NCBI GenBank assembly: GCA_964411505.1
Contig: CAYPLH010000023.1
Span: 1-56,902 of the forward strand
Origin: CAYPLH01 sp964411505
Lineage (GTDB): Bacteria; Bacillota; Clostridia; CAYPLH01; DUMO01
Direction of reading: 5' to 3'
Length of the DNA stretch: 56,902 bases
In this document: positions 27,434 to 36,551 of the stretch, in pieces
How the letters are laid out: the number at the start of each line of letters is the position of its first letter
How positions within the stretch are numbered: the stretch's first letter is position 1
The notes under the pieces: generated by a model
What the model was told of the DNA's origin: nothing
What the model saw: only the letters and a program-made list of their open reading frames with translations
Databases searched by the model: none
Translations under genes and position numbers: made by a program

Positions 27434-28702
27434 TTATACCCTACAGTCCAGCGTATATATTTTCGATTTTAACTCTTTAAGGATATATTCCTCAACGTTC
27501 GCAAGGTTGATTTTATCATCAGTAAGTCCATATTTGAAGTCAACTAGATTGTATCCTTTTTTACGGAGGTTATCAAAAAGAAGCTTATAATTTTTCTTGA
27601 TAACTTTAAAAAATTGTTGATTTTCAACCTTTATATCAATACTCACAGCTGTACCTTTTAGAGTTAATAGAGAATCTACTTTCCCAAGATAATTTGTATT
27701 AAGAGAAATAAAGACAGAGATACTATTTCCGCCTGACTTTTTAGACGAAGACTTTCTTTTAAGAACATATAATTCGCCTGTTGTTTTATGCTCATTAAGT
27801 ATAATGGGTATTTGAAGGTATACATTATGCCTTCCCACTTTATTGATAAATTCTATATCCTTTTTTATACTTTCAATATGTTCTATTATTTGGTTTTTTT
27901 TGTTGGTAAAAGATACAATACTGTTCTTAATTGCTTCAAGTCTCTCATATATATTCTTTATTAGATTCTCAGAAAGAGGACCATTTTTAAGTCCATCCAA
28001 ATCGATTTTGGGAAAGAGGTCGCTAAAAAAGTCCTTTGCTCGGACTTCGGCTGTTTTGCTAGCTGTTTTGCCATCAGAGATTTCAAGAGTTTCGCTTTTT
28101 TCGAGTATATTCTCATCAAGTATATTATTTAAAATTGCATTCAGACTTTCAAGCCTATCACTAATCTTCAATTTATCTGATAAGAGCTTTTCTAGTGAAT
28201 CTACATCAACTTTCTCAGCGGAAATGTTGCTTTTATAAAGAAACAAAGCACCAGCAAGATCAAGGTTTTTAAATTCACTTAATAAACCAGCTATTTCATT
28301 TAAAGAATCAGGTGTGACATGAAAATCATAAGACTTTAATTTATAAGCAATCTTCATATTATCATCAGTAGCTTCAATATTAAGATTATTCAGCTCTTTT
28401 AACAAATTTTCATTGCTTACTATATCAGAAGCAATCTTAACTTTATTAATAGTTTCAAGGAAAATTTGATCATTTGTTTTATTACTAACCACAAAAGTGA
28501 CATAATCATCCAAAGAGGCGTTTATCGGGAGTTCTGAAATTGCATTGAAGACGGTACCGTCAGGTAGTCTTAGTAAAAGCTCATTAGATGACACTTCAAG
28601 TATTCTGACTCTTAATATATCTCCCTTTGTGACCCTTTTAAGCATAGTTGAAGAAACATCAGTACTAAGGTTATTTCCTGCTATGTAATTATCTACCTTC
28701 AC
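27434..28702 (-). CDS. Protein with FliK-like C-terminal domain
   Basis: A 422-residue protein, GTG start with GGGGGA six bases upstream. Residues 1-90 look like a small beta domain (RVLEVSSNELLLRLPDGTVF), the middle is helical and charged, and the C-terminal about 110 residues (ISVFISLNTNYLGKVDSLLTLKGTAVSI...FFKVIKKNYKLLFDNLRKKGYNL) resemble the FliK hook-length control C-domain. Pairing with the FlhB-like gene 75 bp downstream supports that reading, since FliK signals to FlhB. Function in this organism is inferred. Confidence 0.65.
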   Translation of the reverse strand: MKVDNYIAGNNLSTDVSSTMLKRVTKGDILRVRILEVSSNELLLRLPDGTVFNAISELPINASLDDYVTFVVSNKTNDQIFLETINKVKIASDIVSNENLLKELNNLNIEATDDNMKIAYKLKSYDFHVTPDSLNEIAGLLSEFKNLDLAGALFLYKSNISAEKVDVDSLEKLLSDKLKISDRLESLNAILNNILDENILEKSETLEISDGKTASKTAEVRAKDFFSDLFPKIDLDGLKNGPLSENLIKNIYERLEAIKNSIVSFTNKKNQIIEHIESIKKDIEFINKVGRHNVYLQIPIILNEHKTTGELYVLKRKSSSKKSGGNSISVFISLNTNYLGKVDSLLTLKGTAVSIDIKVENQQFFKVIKKNYKLLFDNLRKKGYNLVDFKYGLTDDKINLANVEEYILKELKSKIYTLDCRV

Positions 28703-28726
28703 ATTGATCCCCCAAAAAGCATCTAT

Positions 28727-29497
28727 TTAAATAATTTTTTTTAAAAAGCTCATTCTATGTATCGGACAAACACCATATTTTTTAATAGCATCTACATGCT
28801 GCTTGGTACCATAGCCTTTATGGTATATGAATCCATAATCAGGATACTCATTATGTAGTTTATCAAGAATTCTGTCACGAGTTACCTTTGCGATAATTGA
28901 AGCTGCAGCAATAGATATGCTTTTGCTGTCACCTTTGATAATTGCTTCATGCTCTATGGAAAACTGCGGAAGTTCCACTGCATCAATCAATATGTATTCG
29001 GGCTTTGGTTCAAGCTTTCTAATTGCTGTATCCATTGCCATTTTAGTAGCATTAAGTATATTTATACTTTCTATAACTTCAACATCCACAATACCTGTAC
29101 TTAAAGCAATAGCTTTTTCATTGATTATATCAAATAATTTGTCTCGTTTATCTGGTGTAAGCTTTTTTGAGTCATCCAATCCTGGTATAAAAATTTCTTC
29201 TGGTAAAATAACTGCCGCTGCCACAACAGGACCTGCCAAAGGCCCCCTTCCAGCTTCATCAACCCCTGCAATTAGTTTATAGCCCGTTTTAAGGAGGTCT
29301 CTTTCGTACACACACATCATGCTAAAGCGTTCAACCTCATTTTGTCTATCCGACTTAATTTTTTCATACTTTTTAATAAGGTTTAAATAGAATTTCCGTT
29401 TATCGTTTTTTATTGAATACAAAAAATCTAAAGCCTCATCAGTATCTTTTCCCAAAATTTTTTGCTCAATTTCTTTAATGGATAAAATCCTATTCAA
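28727..29497 (-). CDS. rnhB: Ribonuclease HII
   Basis: A 256-residue RNase HII that removes RNA from RNA/DNA hybrids and misincorporated ribonucleotides. YKLIAGVDEAGRGPLAGPVVAAAVIL carries the catalytic Asp-Glu pair, and ILIDAVELP, IAAASIIAKVTRD and YGFIYHKGYGT complete the active site. An N-terminal 60-residue extension is usual for the Firmicute enzyme. It starts with TTG overlapping the stop of rbgA, indicating translational coupling. Confidence 0.95.
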   Translation of the reverse strand: MNRILSIKEIEQKILGKDTDEALDFLYSIKNDKRKFYLNLIKKYEKIKSDRQNEVERFSMMCVYERDLLKTGYKLIAGVDEAGRGPLAGPVVAAAVILPEEIFIPGLDDSKKLTPDKRDKLFDIINEKAIALSTGIVDVEVIESINILNATKMAMDTAIRKLEPKPEYILIDAVELPQFSIEHEAIIKGDSKSISIAAASIIAKVTRDRILDKLHNEYPDYGFIYHKGYGTKQHVDAIKKYGVCPIHRMSFLKKII

Positions 29498-30371
29498 TTG
29501 ATTCCACTTCCTTAAACTCTAAATCAGCTGGTCGTTCCAATGAAATTCTACCAATTTTTGCACCTCTGAACTCATCTAAAACAATACTTGCTATTCGATT
29601 GAAATCTACTTCACCACCTGAAATCAAGCATCCACGTTTGCGTCCTGCTGCTTCAAGAATTTTTATACCATTTTCAAATTCTAACGTATCAAGCTTATAT
29701 CTTCCCAAAAGATTCTGTGGGTATAGTTCTCTAAGCTTAAGCATTAATTTTGACGCAACTTCTATTGTATCAATCACATCATCCTTAATTGCTCCCGTGT
29801 ATGCTAGATGTAATCCGGTATTTAAATCTTCAAACTTTGGCCAAAGGATTCCCGGAGTGTCCAATAGGTCAATCTCTCTGTTAAGTCTGATCCACTGTTT
29901 TCCTCGTGTTACACCGGGTTTGTCTCCAGTTTGAGCGCTCTTTTTGCCAGCTATTTTATTTATAAAAGAAGACTTACCTACATTCGGTATCCCAACAATC
30001 ATTGTTCTGATCGGTCTTGTAATACGTCCTCTTTTCTTTTCTCTCTCAATCTTATCTTTCATCATATTCTTCAGCTCATTTTTTAGTTGCGCAAAACCAG
30101 TACCTTTTATGGAGTTTATAAAAATACTGGCCACATCGTTTTTAGCATACCAACTATTCCACAGAGTAGAAACATTAGCATCAGCAAGATCACTTTTGTT
30201 CAAAGCTACAATTCTGGGTTTATTATTTAGTATTTTATCAAACTCTGGATTCCTGCTGCTAATAGGAATTCGGGCATCAAGGAGCTCGATTACTACATCA
30301 ACAATTTTTAAATTTTCAGTCAAAATTCTCCTGGTTTTGGCCATATGCCCGGGAAACCATTGTATATTCAT
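29490..30371 (-). CDS. rbgA: Ribosome biogenesis GTPase YlqF/RbgA
   Basis: A 293-residue circularly permuted GTPase needed for late 50S assembly. The order of motifs is G4 first (LNKSDLAD near 60), then the P-loop GIPNVGKSSFINKIAG near 130 and DTPGILWP near 178, diagnostic of the permuted family; the N-terminal WFPGHMAKTRR is the RbgA signature. It overlaps rnhB by eight bases and follows lepB closely with a strong GGAGG, in the widely conserved lepB-rbgA-rnhB order. Confidence 0.96.
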   Translation of the reverse strand: MNIQWFPGHMAKTRRILTENLKIVDVVIELLDARIPISSRNPEFDKILNNKPRIVALNKSDLADANVSTLWNSWYAKNDVASIFINSIKGTGFAQLKNELKNMMKDKIEREKKRGRITRPIRTMIVGIPNVGKSSFINKIAGKKSAQTGDKPGVTRGKQWIRLNREIDLLDTPGILWPKFEDLNTGLHLAYTGAIKDDVIDTIEVASKLMLKLRELYPQNLLGRYKLDTLEFENGIKILEAAGRKRGCLISGGEVDFNRIASIVLDEFRGAKIGRISLERPADLEFKEVESIE

Positions 30372-30382
30372 GCTTCCTCCTT

Positions 30383-31006
30383 TTAATCTACAGTTCCAAA
30401 TTCATTTAAAGGCCAAAAACAAAACACAGCCTTGCCTTTTATCCTGTTATATTCTATAAAGCCTATATGTCTACTATCACTACTGTTTTCACGGTTGTCT
30501 CCTAGTACAAAAAAATTATCAGCGGGTACAACTTTGGGATAGCTTTTGCTGTTGGCATATGTTTTACCTTTTGCATAGGACTCCTCAAGCATTATTCCAT
30601 TTACATAAACAAATCCGTCCTTTATATCAATAATATCACCAGGAACGCCAATAACTCTCTTGATATAATCAATCTCTTCAGGAAATGAATATAGCTTTTT
30701 AATGAAAGGAATTTTTTCCGCAAAAGGAATAAAATTAAGCACACCTTCTTGTACTTGTAGAACAACAATATCTCCTTGCTTAGGTGGATTAAAATAATAC
30801 CCCAATTTGTAAAGAATTAGCCTTTGATTCGTTTGTAGCGTGTTTTCCATGGATTCACCTATTACTTCTACCGGTTCAAACAAAAATCCTCTTATGACCA
30901 ATGCAACCAAAGCTGCGATCAAAATAGCCTGAGCCCATTGAAATAATTCAGTTAGACATCCATTCTTCTTTTCATTCTCATTATCTTTTGCTTTGTCACA
31001 ATCCAT
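30383..31006 (-). CDS. lepB: Signal peptidase I
   Basis: A 207-residue type I signal peptidase. One N-terminal transmembrane segment (ILIAALVALVIRGFLF), catalytic serine in GESMENTL, catalytic lysine in YIKRVIGVPGD, and the later box GDNRENSSDSRHIG. It removes Sec/Tat signal peptides on the outer membrane face. AAGGAA precedes the ATG. The 219 bp between it and rplS hold the long multi-hairpin repeat. Confidence 0.96.
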   Translation of the reverse strand: MDCDKAKDNENEKKNGCLTELFQWAQAILIAALVALVIRGFLFEPVEVIGESMENTLQTNQRLILYKLGYYFNPPKQGDIVVLQVQEGVLNFIPFAEKIPFIKKLYSFPEEIDYIKRVIGVPGDIIDIKDGFVYVNGIMLEESYAKGKTYANSKSYPKVVPADNFFVLGDNRENSSDSRHIGFIEYNRIKGKAVFCFWPLNEFGTVD

Positions 31007-31035
31007 TTATTCGTGTTCCTTTTACATGATTCATA

Positions 31036-31190
31036 AAAATGGTGGTTTTGCCACTTTTTTTGCTAGGGAACCTTATGGTTCCATTCGACGGATGCTCCGC
31101 ATCCGAAAATAAACCTCCTTAAAGCAGCAAAGGGGCTTCCCCTTTGAAATCCCTATTGTCTAAGAAAGTATACTTTCCTAGACAATAAAA
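31036..31190 (-). repeat. Multi-hairpin repeat, long form A
   Basis: About 155 bp, roughly 85% identical by eye to 48564-48716. Successive hairpins: GTGG-TTTT-CCAC type stem, GGAACC/GGTTCC, CGGATGC/GCATCCG, AAGGGG/CCCCTT, and the 32-bp palindrome at 31155-31186 (one mismatch). It lies between the rplS terminator and lepB. Confidence 0.85.
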
Positions 31191-31212
31191 CAAAAGGGAC
31201 ATTATGTCCCCA
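31191..31212 (-). terminator. Terminator of rplS
   Basis: GGGAC/GTCCC stem (31196-31210) followed on the minus strand by CTTTTGTTTT. It stands 16 bp after the rplS stop and is directly followed by the palindromic repeat. Confidence 0.8.
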
Positions 31213-31225
31213 TTGCCTTTTATTA

Positions 31226-31570
31226 TTACTTTAGTTTTTCCTTTACTTTTGCACGCTTTCCAACTCTTTCGCGTAAGTAATATAGTTTTGCTCTTCTTAC
31301 TTTACCTTTTCTTACAACTTCAACTTTATTAATAACAGGAGAATGTATTGGAAAAACTCTTTCAACACCGACACCATAAGAAATTCTTCTTACAGTAAAA
31401 GATTCTCTTAAACCTGTGCCTTTTTTAGCGATTATAGTGCCTTCAAAAATCTGAATTCTTTCTCTTGCACCTTCTTTAATGTTGACATGAACCTTTACAA
31501 AACTTCCTATTTCCAATTCAGGCAAATCAGTTCTTAATTGCCCTTGTTCAACTTCTTTAATTAAATCCAT
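31226..31570 (-). CDS. rplS: 50S ribosomal protein L19
   Basis: A 114-residue L19 at the 30S-50S interface. Motifs GSFVKVHVNIKEGARERIQIFEGTIIAKKG and FPIHSPVINKVEVVRKGKVRRAKLYYLRERVGK are complete. The start at 31570 follows AAGGAGG; the reading frame's 23 upstream residues are leader. Its transcript ends at the adjacent terminator. Confidence 0.98.
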   Translation of the reverse strand: MDLIKEVEQGQLRTDLPELEIGSFVKVHVNIKEGARERIQIFEGTIIAKKGTGLRESFTVRRISYGVGVERVFPIHSPVINKVEVVRKGKVRRAKLYYLRERVGKRAKVKEKLK

Positions 31571-31734
31571 TCTATTTTCCTCCTTCCATCTCAGATGTTC
31601 TTGTTTGTATAACAGCGGACCATCCTTATAAAAAATCACAAAAAATATTATACCACAAGTGCTAATGGTTGTAAATAAAAAAAACTACGCTTAATCATCC
31701 ACATCCCAAGGAACAGTAACCTTTTTCTCATCTG

Positions 31735-32652
31735 CTAAAAAGATTCCGCTCTTAGCTTATCTAAAATATCACTAAAGCTTCGGGGAAGTTTAGAGTTAAA
31801 CTCTAAGTAATTACTGTTTTTAGGATGTAAAAAGCCAAGGGTTCTAGCATGCAAAGCTTGCCCTATAATATCAAACTTCTGTTTTTTCCTGCCATAAACC
31901 TCATCACCTAACAAAGGATGACCAATATATTCCATGTGAACTCTTATTTGATGTGTTCTTCCTGTTTCAAGCTCCAACTCGACATAAGTATGATTTTTGA
32001 ATCGCTCCAGTACTTTAAAGTGAGTCACTGCTTGACGTCCATTCTTTAAATTAACAGACATTTTTTTTCTGTCCACAGGATGTCTTCCGATTGGAGCGTC
32101 GACGGTAGCCGCATCTTCCTTTATTACACCTTCACATATAGCCTCATAGACTCTCTTAATATCATGAGCTTTCAGCTTGTCTGACAGGTCTATATGGGCT
32201 TTATTGTTCTTTGCTACAACAAGAACTCCTGTAGTATCCTTATCAATTCTATGTACAATTCCTGGTCTGATTACTCCATTTATATCTGACAATGAGTCTT
32301 TACAGTATGATAATAAAGCATTAACCAGCGTTCCTGAGTAATTGCCTGCAGCAGGATGTACAACCATACCTTTAGGTTTGTTAACAACAATAATATCATC
32401 ATCTTCATAAATAATATCCAGTTTGATATCTTCAGGCTCTATACTAAGTCTTTTAGCTTCAGGTATTAAGATATGGATATTATCATTAAGACTAACATTG
32501 TAATTTGGCTTTATAACTTTTTCGTTAACTTTGACATTACCATTCAAGATTAATTTCTGTATATAAGAGCGAGAAAAATCATTTAGCCGTTCAGTAAGAA
32601 ATATATCTATCCGTTTAGTATCTACATCTGAAATAAAACTAAATTTTTTCAT
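31735..32652 (-). CDS. RluD-type 23S rRNA pseudouridine synthase
   Basis: A 305-residue RluA-family synthase. An N-terminal S4 domain (residues 1-75, RIDIFLTERLNDFSRSYIQKLILNGNVKVN) is followed by the catalytic domain with GIVHRIDKDTTGVLVVAKN, whose Asp is the nucleophile, and LETGRTHQIRVHMEYIGHPLLGD. It modifies uridines in rRNA, probably the RluD sites in helix 69. It follows lspA by 8 bp, the common lspA-rluD pair. Confidence 0.93.
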   Translation of the reverse strand: MKKFSFISDVDTKRIDIFLTERLNDFSRSYIQKLILNGNVKVNEKVIKPNYNVSLNDNIHILIPEAKRLSIEPEDIKLDIIYEDDDIIVVNKPKGMVVHPAAGNYSGTLVNALLSYCKDSLSDINGVIRPGIVHRIDKDTTGVLVVAKNNKAHIDLSDKLKAHDIKRVYEAICEGVIKEDAATVDAPIGRHPVDRKKMSVNLKNGRQAVTHFKVLERFKNHTYVELELETGRTHQIRVHMEYIGHPLLGDEVYGRKKQKFDIIGQALHARTLGFLHPKNSNYLEFNSKLPRSFSDILDKLRAESF

Positions 32653-32660
32653 AAAAGCTC

Positions 32661-33125
32661 CTACATAAATATTTTATCAGATTCCTTATATTTAAATATA
32701 ACATAATAGCTTAGCACAATAGTTCCTACTACGATAAAGGAGTCTGCAATATTAAATATTGGAAAATCATACCCAAAAATATAAAAATTCAAAAAATCTA
32801 CAACATGTCCTGACCGGAATATTCTATCAATTACATTTCCCAAAGCACCCCCTATAATCAGCGAAAGAGCAATTTTTAAATAGCTTGAGCTGCACTTTGC
32901 AAGCAAATAAACTAAAACTCCTGTTAAAATCAAGTTCAATGGTATAAAAAAGTAAGTTCCATTCTGAAAGACACCCCATGCTGCTCCACTGTTTTCCCAA
33001 TAGGTCAGATAAAAAAATTTTTCAATAATAATTATGTCTTGACCAAGAGTCATATTGCTTGTAATTATAGCTTTTGAAATTTGATCCAAAACTATAACCA
33101 GTAAAATTATAATTATCCAAATCAT
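32661..33125 (-). CDS. lspA: Lipoprotein signal peptidase (signal peptidase II)
   Basis: A 154-residue membrane aspartyl protease with four helices. The two catalytic Asp are in GNVIDRIFRSGHVVDFL and FPIFNIADSFIVVG. It cleaves lipoprotein signal peptides ahead of the lipid-modified cysteine; substrates in this window include the binding proteins at 15847 and 33325. First gene of the lspA-rluD unit. Confidence 0.96.
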   Translation of the reverse strand: MIWIIIILLVIVLDQISKAIITSNMTLGQDIIIIEKFFYLTYWENSGAAWGVFQNGTYFFIPLNLILTGVLVYLLAKCSSSYLKIALSLIIGGALGNVIDRIFRSGHVVDFLNFYIFGYDFPIFNIADSFIVVGTIVLSYYVIFKYKESDKIFM

Positions 33126-33324
33126 AAGGAGATTTCCTTTCTAATGCCTCAATAATAAAATATAACGAATATAAATACTTATTATAAGCTTTCGAAGCTA
33201 AACTGTAAAGAACAGTGAACTTTAAAAAAGATGCTATTTATTAAAATTTACAAACAAGATAGTCATCTTTTGCTATTCATACAATACAAAGTATAAATCA
33301 AGCGAGTAAAAATACTATTTATGT

Positions 33325-35061
33325 TTAATAGTTGGGAATATACCATTTTGGTATGTCCATTAGAGGATCCCATACATGAATATAGGAAACCCCTTTTAAC
33401 TTCTTGTGATAAATAAGTGCATCATAATAAAAGTAAAGGCCAATATATGGCACTTCATCAGCTATTATCTGCTTCATATTTATAAGTGATGCTTTTTTTT
33501 GTGAAATATCATTCTCGGAAAGTATTTTATTGAGATAATAATCCACGCTTTCGTTTGTATATCCGGAAACATTGTATGCTGACTTATTCTGCGAGTACCT
33601 ATTCTTGGAAGAATATAAACTTGATAGATCAGATCTGCTGTTAACCCTTATTCCCATAAAAGCTATATCAAATTTTTTATCATTGAGATTCTTCATATAA
33701 TCAGCCCAATTTAGTTCCTCTATTTCGATATTTATACCTATTTTGCTCAATTGTGCCTTAATTTTTTCTGCTACCATTATTCTGTCGACATTTCCTTTAT
33801 TGACAATAAGCTTTAAATTTAAATATTGTGTTGTTCCGTTAATATTTTTATACCTTTTTCCACTGCTGCTGATCTTCCAACCTTCTTCATCTAAAAGCAG
33901 CGCAGCTTTTTCAGTATTGCTGTATTCAAGCGTCATTCCATCATTAAACAGTGTTCCAGGAATTATCGGTATATCTGATAGAATTATCTTATTAACCAAC
34001 ACTTCATTCATGATTTCAAATTTATCAAGTGCTAATGATATAGCTTTTCTTATGTTGACATCTGAAAGTAATGGATTAAAAAGATTGAAAGAAATGAACT
34101 CAAAATTTCTTCCAGTGAATTTCTTAATATTAATATCAGTGCGTCCTGCAAACTTATAGCTTTGATCGTGATTTACAGTAAAAAAATCAATGTTCCTCGA
34201 TTCAAATGCTTCATAAATGTCTTCCTCATCAGCATAAATTTTAATTCCAATATTTGCTATGTGGGGTGTACTTGCTAAACCATTAACGTTTTCGCTATTC
34301 CACCAGTTTTCATTCGCTTTAAGAAGAATTATAGTATCTTCTGTATAAGAATCAAACTTATATGGTCCTGTCCCTATTGGAGTGATATTGCCAGCTGATT
34401 TGATGTCTCCTATGCCACCATAATGATTTTTAGAAAGTATCGGGAAAGTCATTGCTTCAGATGTAAATGAATCAGAAGTAAACAGCGTTAGTTTAATCGT
34501 ATATTCATCTAAAATCTCATAGCTTTTTATATTAATTACATTTTGTTTATAAATGGAATTAACATGACTGCTTTTTAAAGTATCCAATGTAAATGCTACG
34601 TCTTCGGCTGTAAATTTTCGACCATCATGCCAGAAAACATTTTCATTAAGATTAAAAACCCATTCTAATGCATTATTCGTCGCTTCCCAACTCTTCGCAA
34701 GATAAGGAACTGGTCTTTGTGAGGCGTCAATCTTAACAAGAGATTCAAATATCAGCATGGAAAATTTCTGTACATGTAAGTTGTCAGTTAATAAAGGATT
34801 AAGTGTATCGGGTATTGTACTGAACATGTTAAGCGAGCCACCATTTACAGGACCTTTGTCAACAATATTTTCAATAGCTAAATTTTCTCTTGATAATTCA
34901 TTATTATTATCATCAAATTCAAAATTAAATGTACAGCCGACTAATATCATAAAAGAAGCAATTATAACAGAAATTGTGTTAATAATTCGCATTAATCGAG
35001 AACTGTACACTTTTAGGTATAGCATTGTATCTTTATGGGTGTTAGTTTCTCTTTTGTTCAT
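33325..35061 (-). CDS. Peptide/nickel-type ABC solute-binding lipoprotein (family 5)
   Basis: A 578-residue SBP family 5 protein. The N-terminus has a long signal region ending in the lipobox ILVGC (about residue 43). The fold signature runs from GGSLNMFSTIPDTLNPL through LAKSWEATNNALEWVFNLNENVFWHDGRKFTAEDV to the C-terminal DIPKWYIP. Members bind oligopeptides, nickel chelates or sugars. No permease or ATPase genes are adjacent, so it is an orphan binding protein. TAGGAG precedes the ATG. Confidence 0.9.
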   Translation of the reverse strand: MNKRETNTHKDTMLYLKVYSSRLMRIINTISVIIASFMILVGCTFNFEFDDNNNELSRENLAIENIVDKGPVNGGSLNMFSTIPDTLNPLLTDNLHVQKFSMLIFESLVKIDASQRPVPYLAKSWEATNNALEWVFNLNENVFWHDGRKFTAEDVAFTLDTLKSSHVNSIYKQNVINIKSYEILDEYTIKLTLFTSDSFTSEAMTFPILSKNHYGGIGDIKSAGNITPIGTGPYKFDSYTEDTIILLKANENWWNSENVNGLASTPHIANIGIKIYADEEDIYEAFESRNIDFFTVNHDQSYKFAGRTDINIKKFTGRNFEFISFNLFNPLLSDVNIRKAISLALDKFEIMNEVLVNKIILSDIPIIPGTLFNDGMTLEYSNTEKAALLLDEEGWKISSSGKRYKNINGTTQYLNLKLIVNKGNVDRIMVAEKIKAQLSKIGINIEIEELNWADYMKNLNDKKFDIAFMGIRVNSRSDLSSLYSSKNRYSQNKSAYNVSGYTNESVDYYLNKILSENDISQKKASLINMKQIIADEVPYIGLYFYYDALIYHKKLKGVSYIHVWDPLMDIPKWYIPNY

Positions 35062-35111
35062 AGAAAATTATACTCCTAAATGCCCTCGACAACGAGGATA
35101 TTATATGGTAT

Positions 35112-35387
35112 TCATCCAATTTTCCTTTCTCTTGGTTCTACTATTAGCCTGATTGCAGTTCTCTCTTGACCGTCAATTTCAACATCGGTAAATGCAGGTA
35201 TGCATATCAATTCGTAACCTGATGGTGCTAAAAAACCTCTTGCTATTGCTACTGCCTTTACTGCTTGATTAAGTGCGCCAGCTCCTATAGCCTGTACTTG
35301 TGCAGACCCATTTTCTCTTATTACTCCCGCCAAAGCCCCTGCTATTGCGTTTGGATTAGATTTTGATGAGACTTTTAAAAGATCCAT
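35112..35387 (-). CDS. spoVS: Stage V sporulation protein S
   Basis: A 91-residue SpoVS/Alba-like protein (MDLLKVSSKSNPNAIAGALAG... QAIGAGALNQAVKAVAIARGF). In Bacillus spoVS is sigma-H dependent and affects septation and coat assembly. The start at 35387 fits the family length and has GAGGGGG nine bases upstream; an in-frame upstream codon at 35405 lies before that ribosome binding site. Confidence 0.95.
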   Translation of the reverse strand: MDLLKVSSKSNPNAIAGALAGVIRENGSAQVQAIGAGALNQAVKAVAIARGFLAPSGYELICIPAFTDVEIDGQERTAIRLIVEPRERKIG

Positions 35388-35537
35388 AACAAAATTCCCC
35401 CTCATTGCTTTATGTTTGTACTATTCTACATAAAGAAGTAAAATCCTCCTTTTTTCGAGGTAAATACTAGAAAATATTATAATAGTGAAATATAACACCT
35501 ATGCAATTACAAGGCTGAAAAAGTGAGGAAAAAAAAT

Positions 35538-36320
35538 TTAAACATTTAAAATTTTTAATATTCTCTCAATCTTTAAAGTCTTTCCGGTTATATCATCAAT
35601 ATTAAGTACAACAGCGTTAAATTGAACAAGTCCTTTTGCTATTTCAAAACGAACTGGCATATGTGTAATAAACTTTTCTATTATTGTGCTTCTCTTTACT
35701 CCTATTATACCCTCATAAGGACCAGTCATCCCTACATCCGTTATAAAACTTGTACCACATGGCAAAATTCTTTCATCGGCTGTTTGCACATGAGTATGTG
35801 TTCCAATTACACTGCTTACCTTTCCATCAAGATACCAAGCCAAAGCTGTTTTTTCAGAAGTGGCCTCTGCGTGCATATCAATAATAATTATCTTTACACT
35901 GTTTTTTAGAAATTCAACTTCTTTATCTGCAACTTTAAATGGGCATTCAATCGGTTCCATATAGACTCTTCCCATAAGGTTTATAATCCCAATTTTTCCC
36001 TTATTATTGGAAATTATTGTTGAACCATTTCCGGGTATACCTTCGGGATAATTTGCAGGTCTAACAATTTTGGGATCACATTCTATAAAACTCAATACTT
36101 CTTTTTTAGACCAAACATGATTTCCCATCGTAATAGCATCAACGCCAAACTTATAAAGCTCCTGTGCTACTACATATGTTATTCCATTTCCTCCAGCTGC
36201 ATTTTCTCCATTTGCAATACAAAAGTCAATGGAATAATCTCTTTTTAATTCTGATAACACTTGCTTAATTATCTTGCGTCCAGGGTTTCCTACTACATCA
36301 CCTATAAACAAAACATTCAA
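35538..36320 (-). CDS. ymdB: YmdB family metallophosphoesterase
   Basis: A 260-residue calcineurin-like phosphoesterase (VLFIGDVVGNPGRK, CIANGENAAGGNGI, TMGNHVWSKKE, SVIGTHTHVQTADERIL). The Bacillus homologue hydrolyses 2',3'-cyclic nucleotides and influences biofilm and sporulation decisions, and lies next to the RNase Y gene as here. It begins with TTG, seven bases after GGAGG. It follows rny by about 230 bp including a strong terminator. Confidence 0.93.
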   Translation of the reverse strand: MNVLFIGDVVGNPGRKIIKQVLSELKRDYSIDFCIANGENAAGGNGITYVVAQELYKFGVDAITMGNHVWSKKEVLSFIECDPKIVRPANYPEGIPGNGSTIISNNKGKIGIINLMGRVYMEPIECPFKVADKEVEFLKNSVKIIIIDMHAEATSEKTALAWYLDGKVSSVIGTHTHVQTADERILPCGTSFITDVGMTGPYEGIIGVKRSTIIEKFITHMPVRFEIAKGLVQFNAVVLNIDDITGKTLKIERILKILNV

Positions 36321-36441
36321 AACTAATCCTCCGTTTCTAATCTACAACAAATACCAATAAAAAGCAGATAAATAATATGTATTTTGCACACATTGAGCTA
36401 CCAATGCATATTTAAGAATTCTCGTAAGCATAATCACCAGT

Positions 36442-36475
36442 AATAACAAAAGCGTGTTTCCACGCTTTTGTTATT
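36442..36475 (-). terminator. Terminator of rny
   Basis: Perfect 15-bp stem with a four-base loop (TTTC), 77 bp past the rny stop on the minus strand. The stem ends in T-rich sequence. No palindromic repeat follows this one. Confidence 0.85.
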
Positions 36476-36551
36476 TAGTAAACTTTATGTTGAAAGCTCA
36501 TTTCTTGACTGTTGCAAATATTTTCAGGATTACTATCTGAAAGCATTTAGC

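Noticed and set aside
31675..31735. Short C-terminal-like peptide (DEKKVTVPWDVDD) after the RluD-type gene
   Set aside because: The frame has an upstream stop and no start codon, and gives fewer than 20 residues; not enough for a gene or pseudogene.
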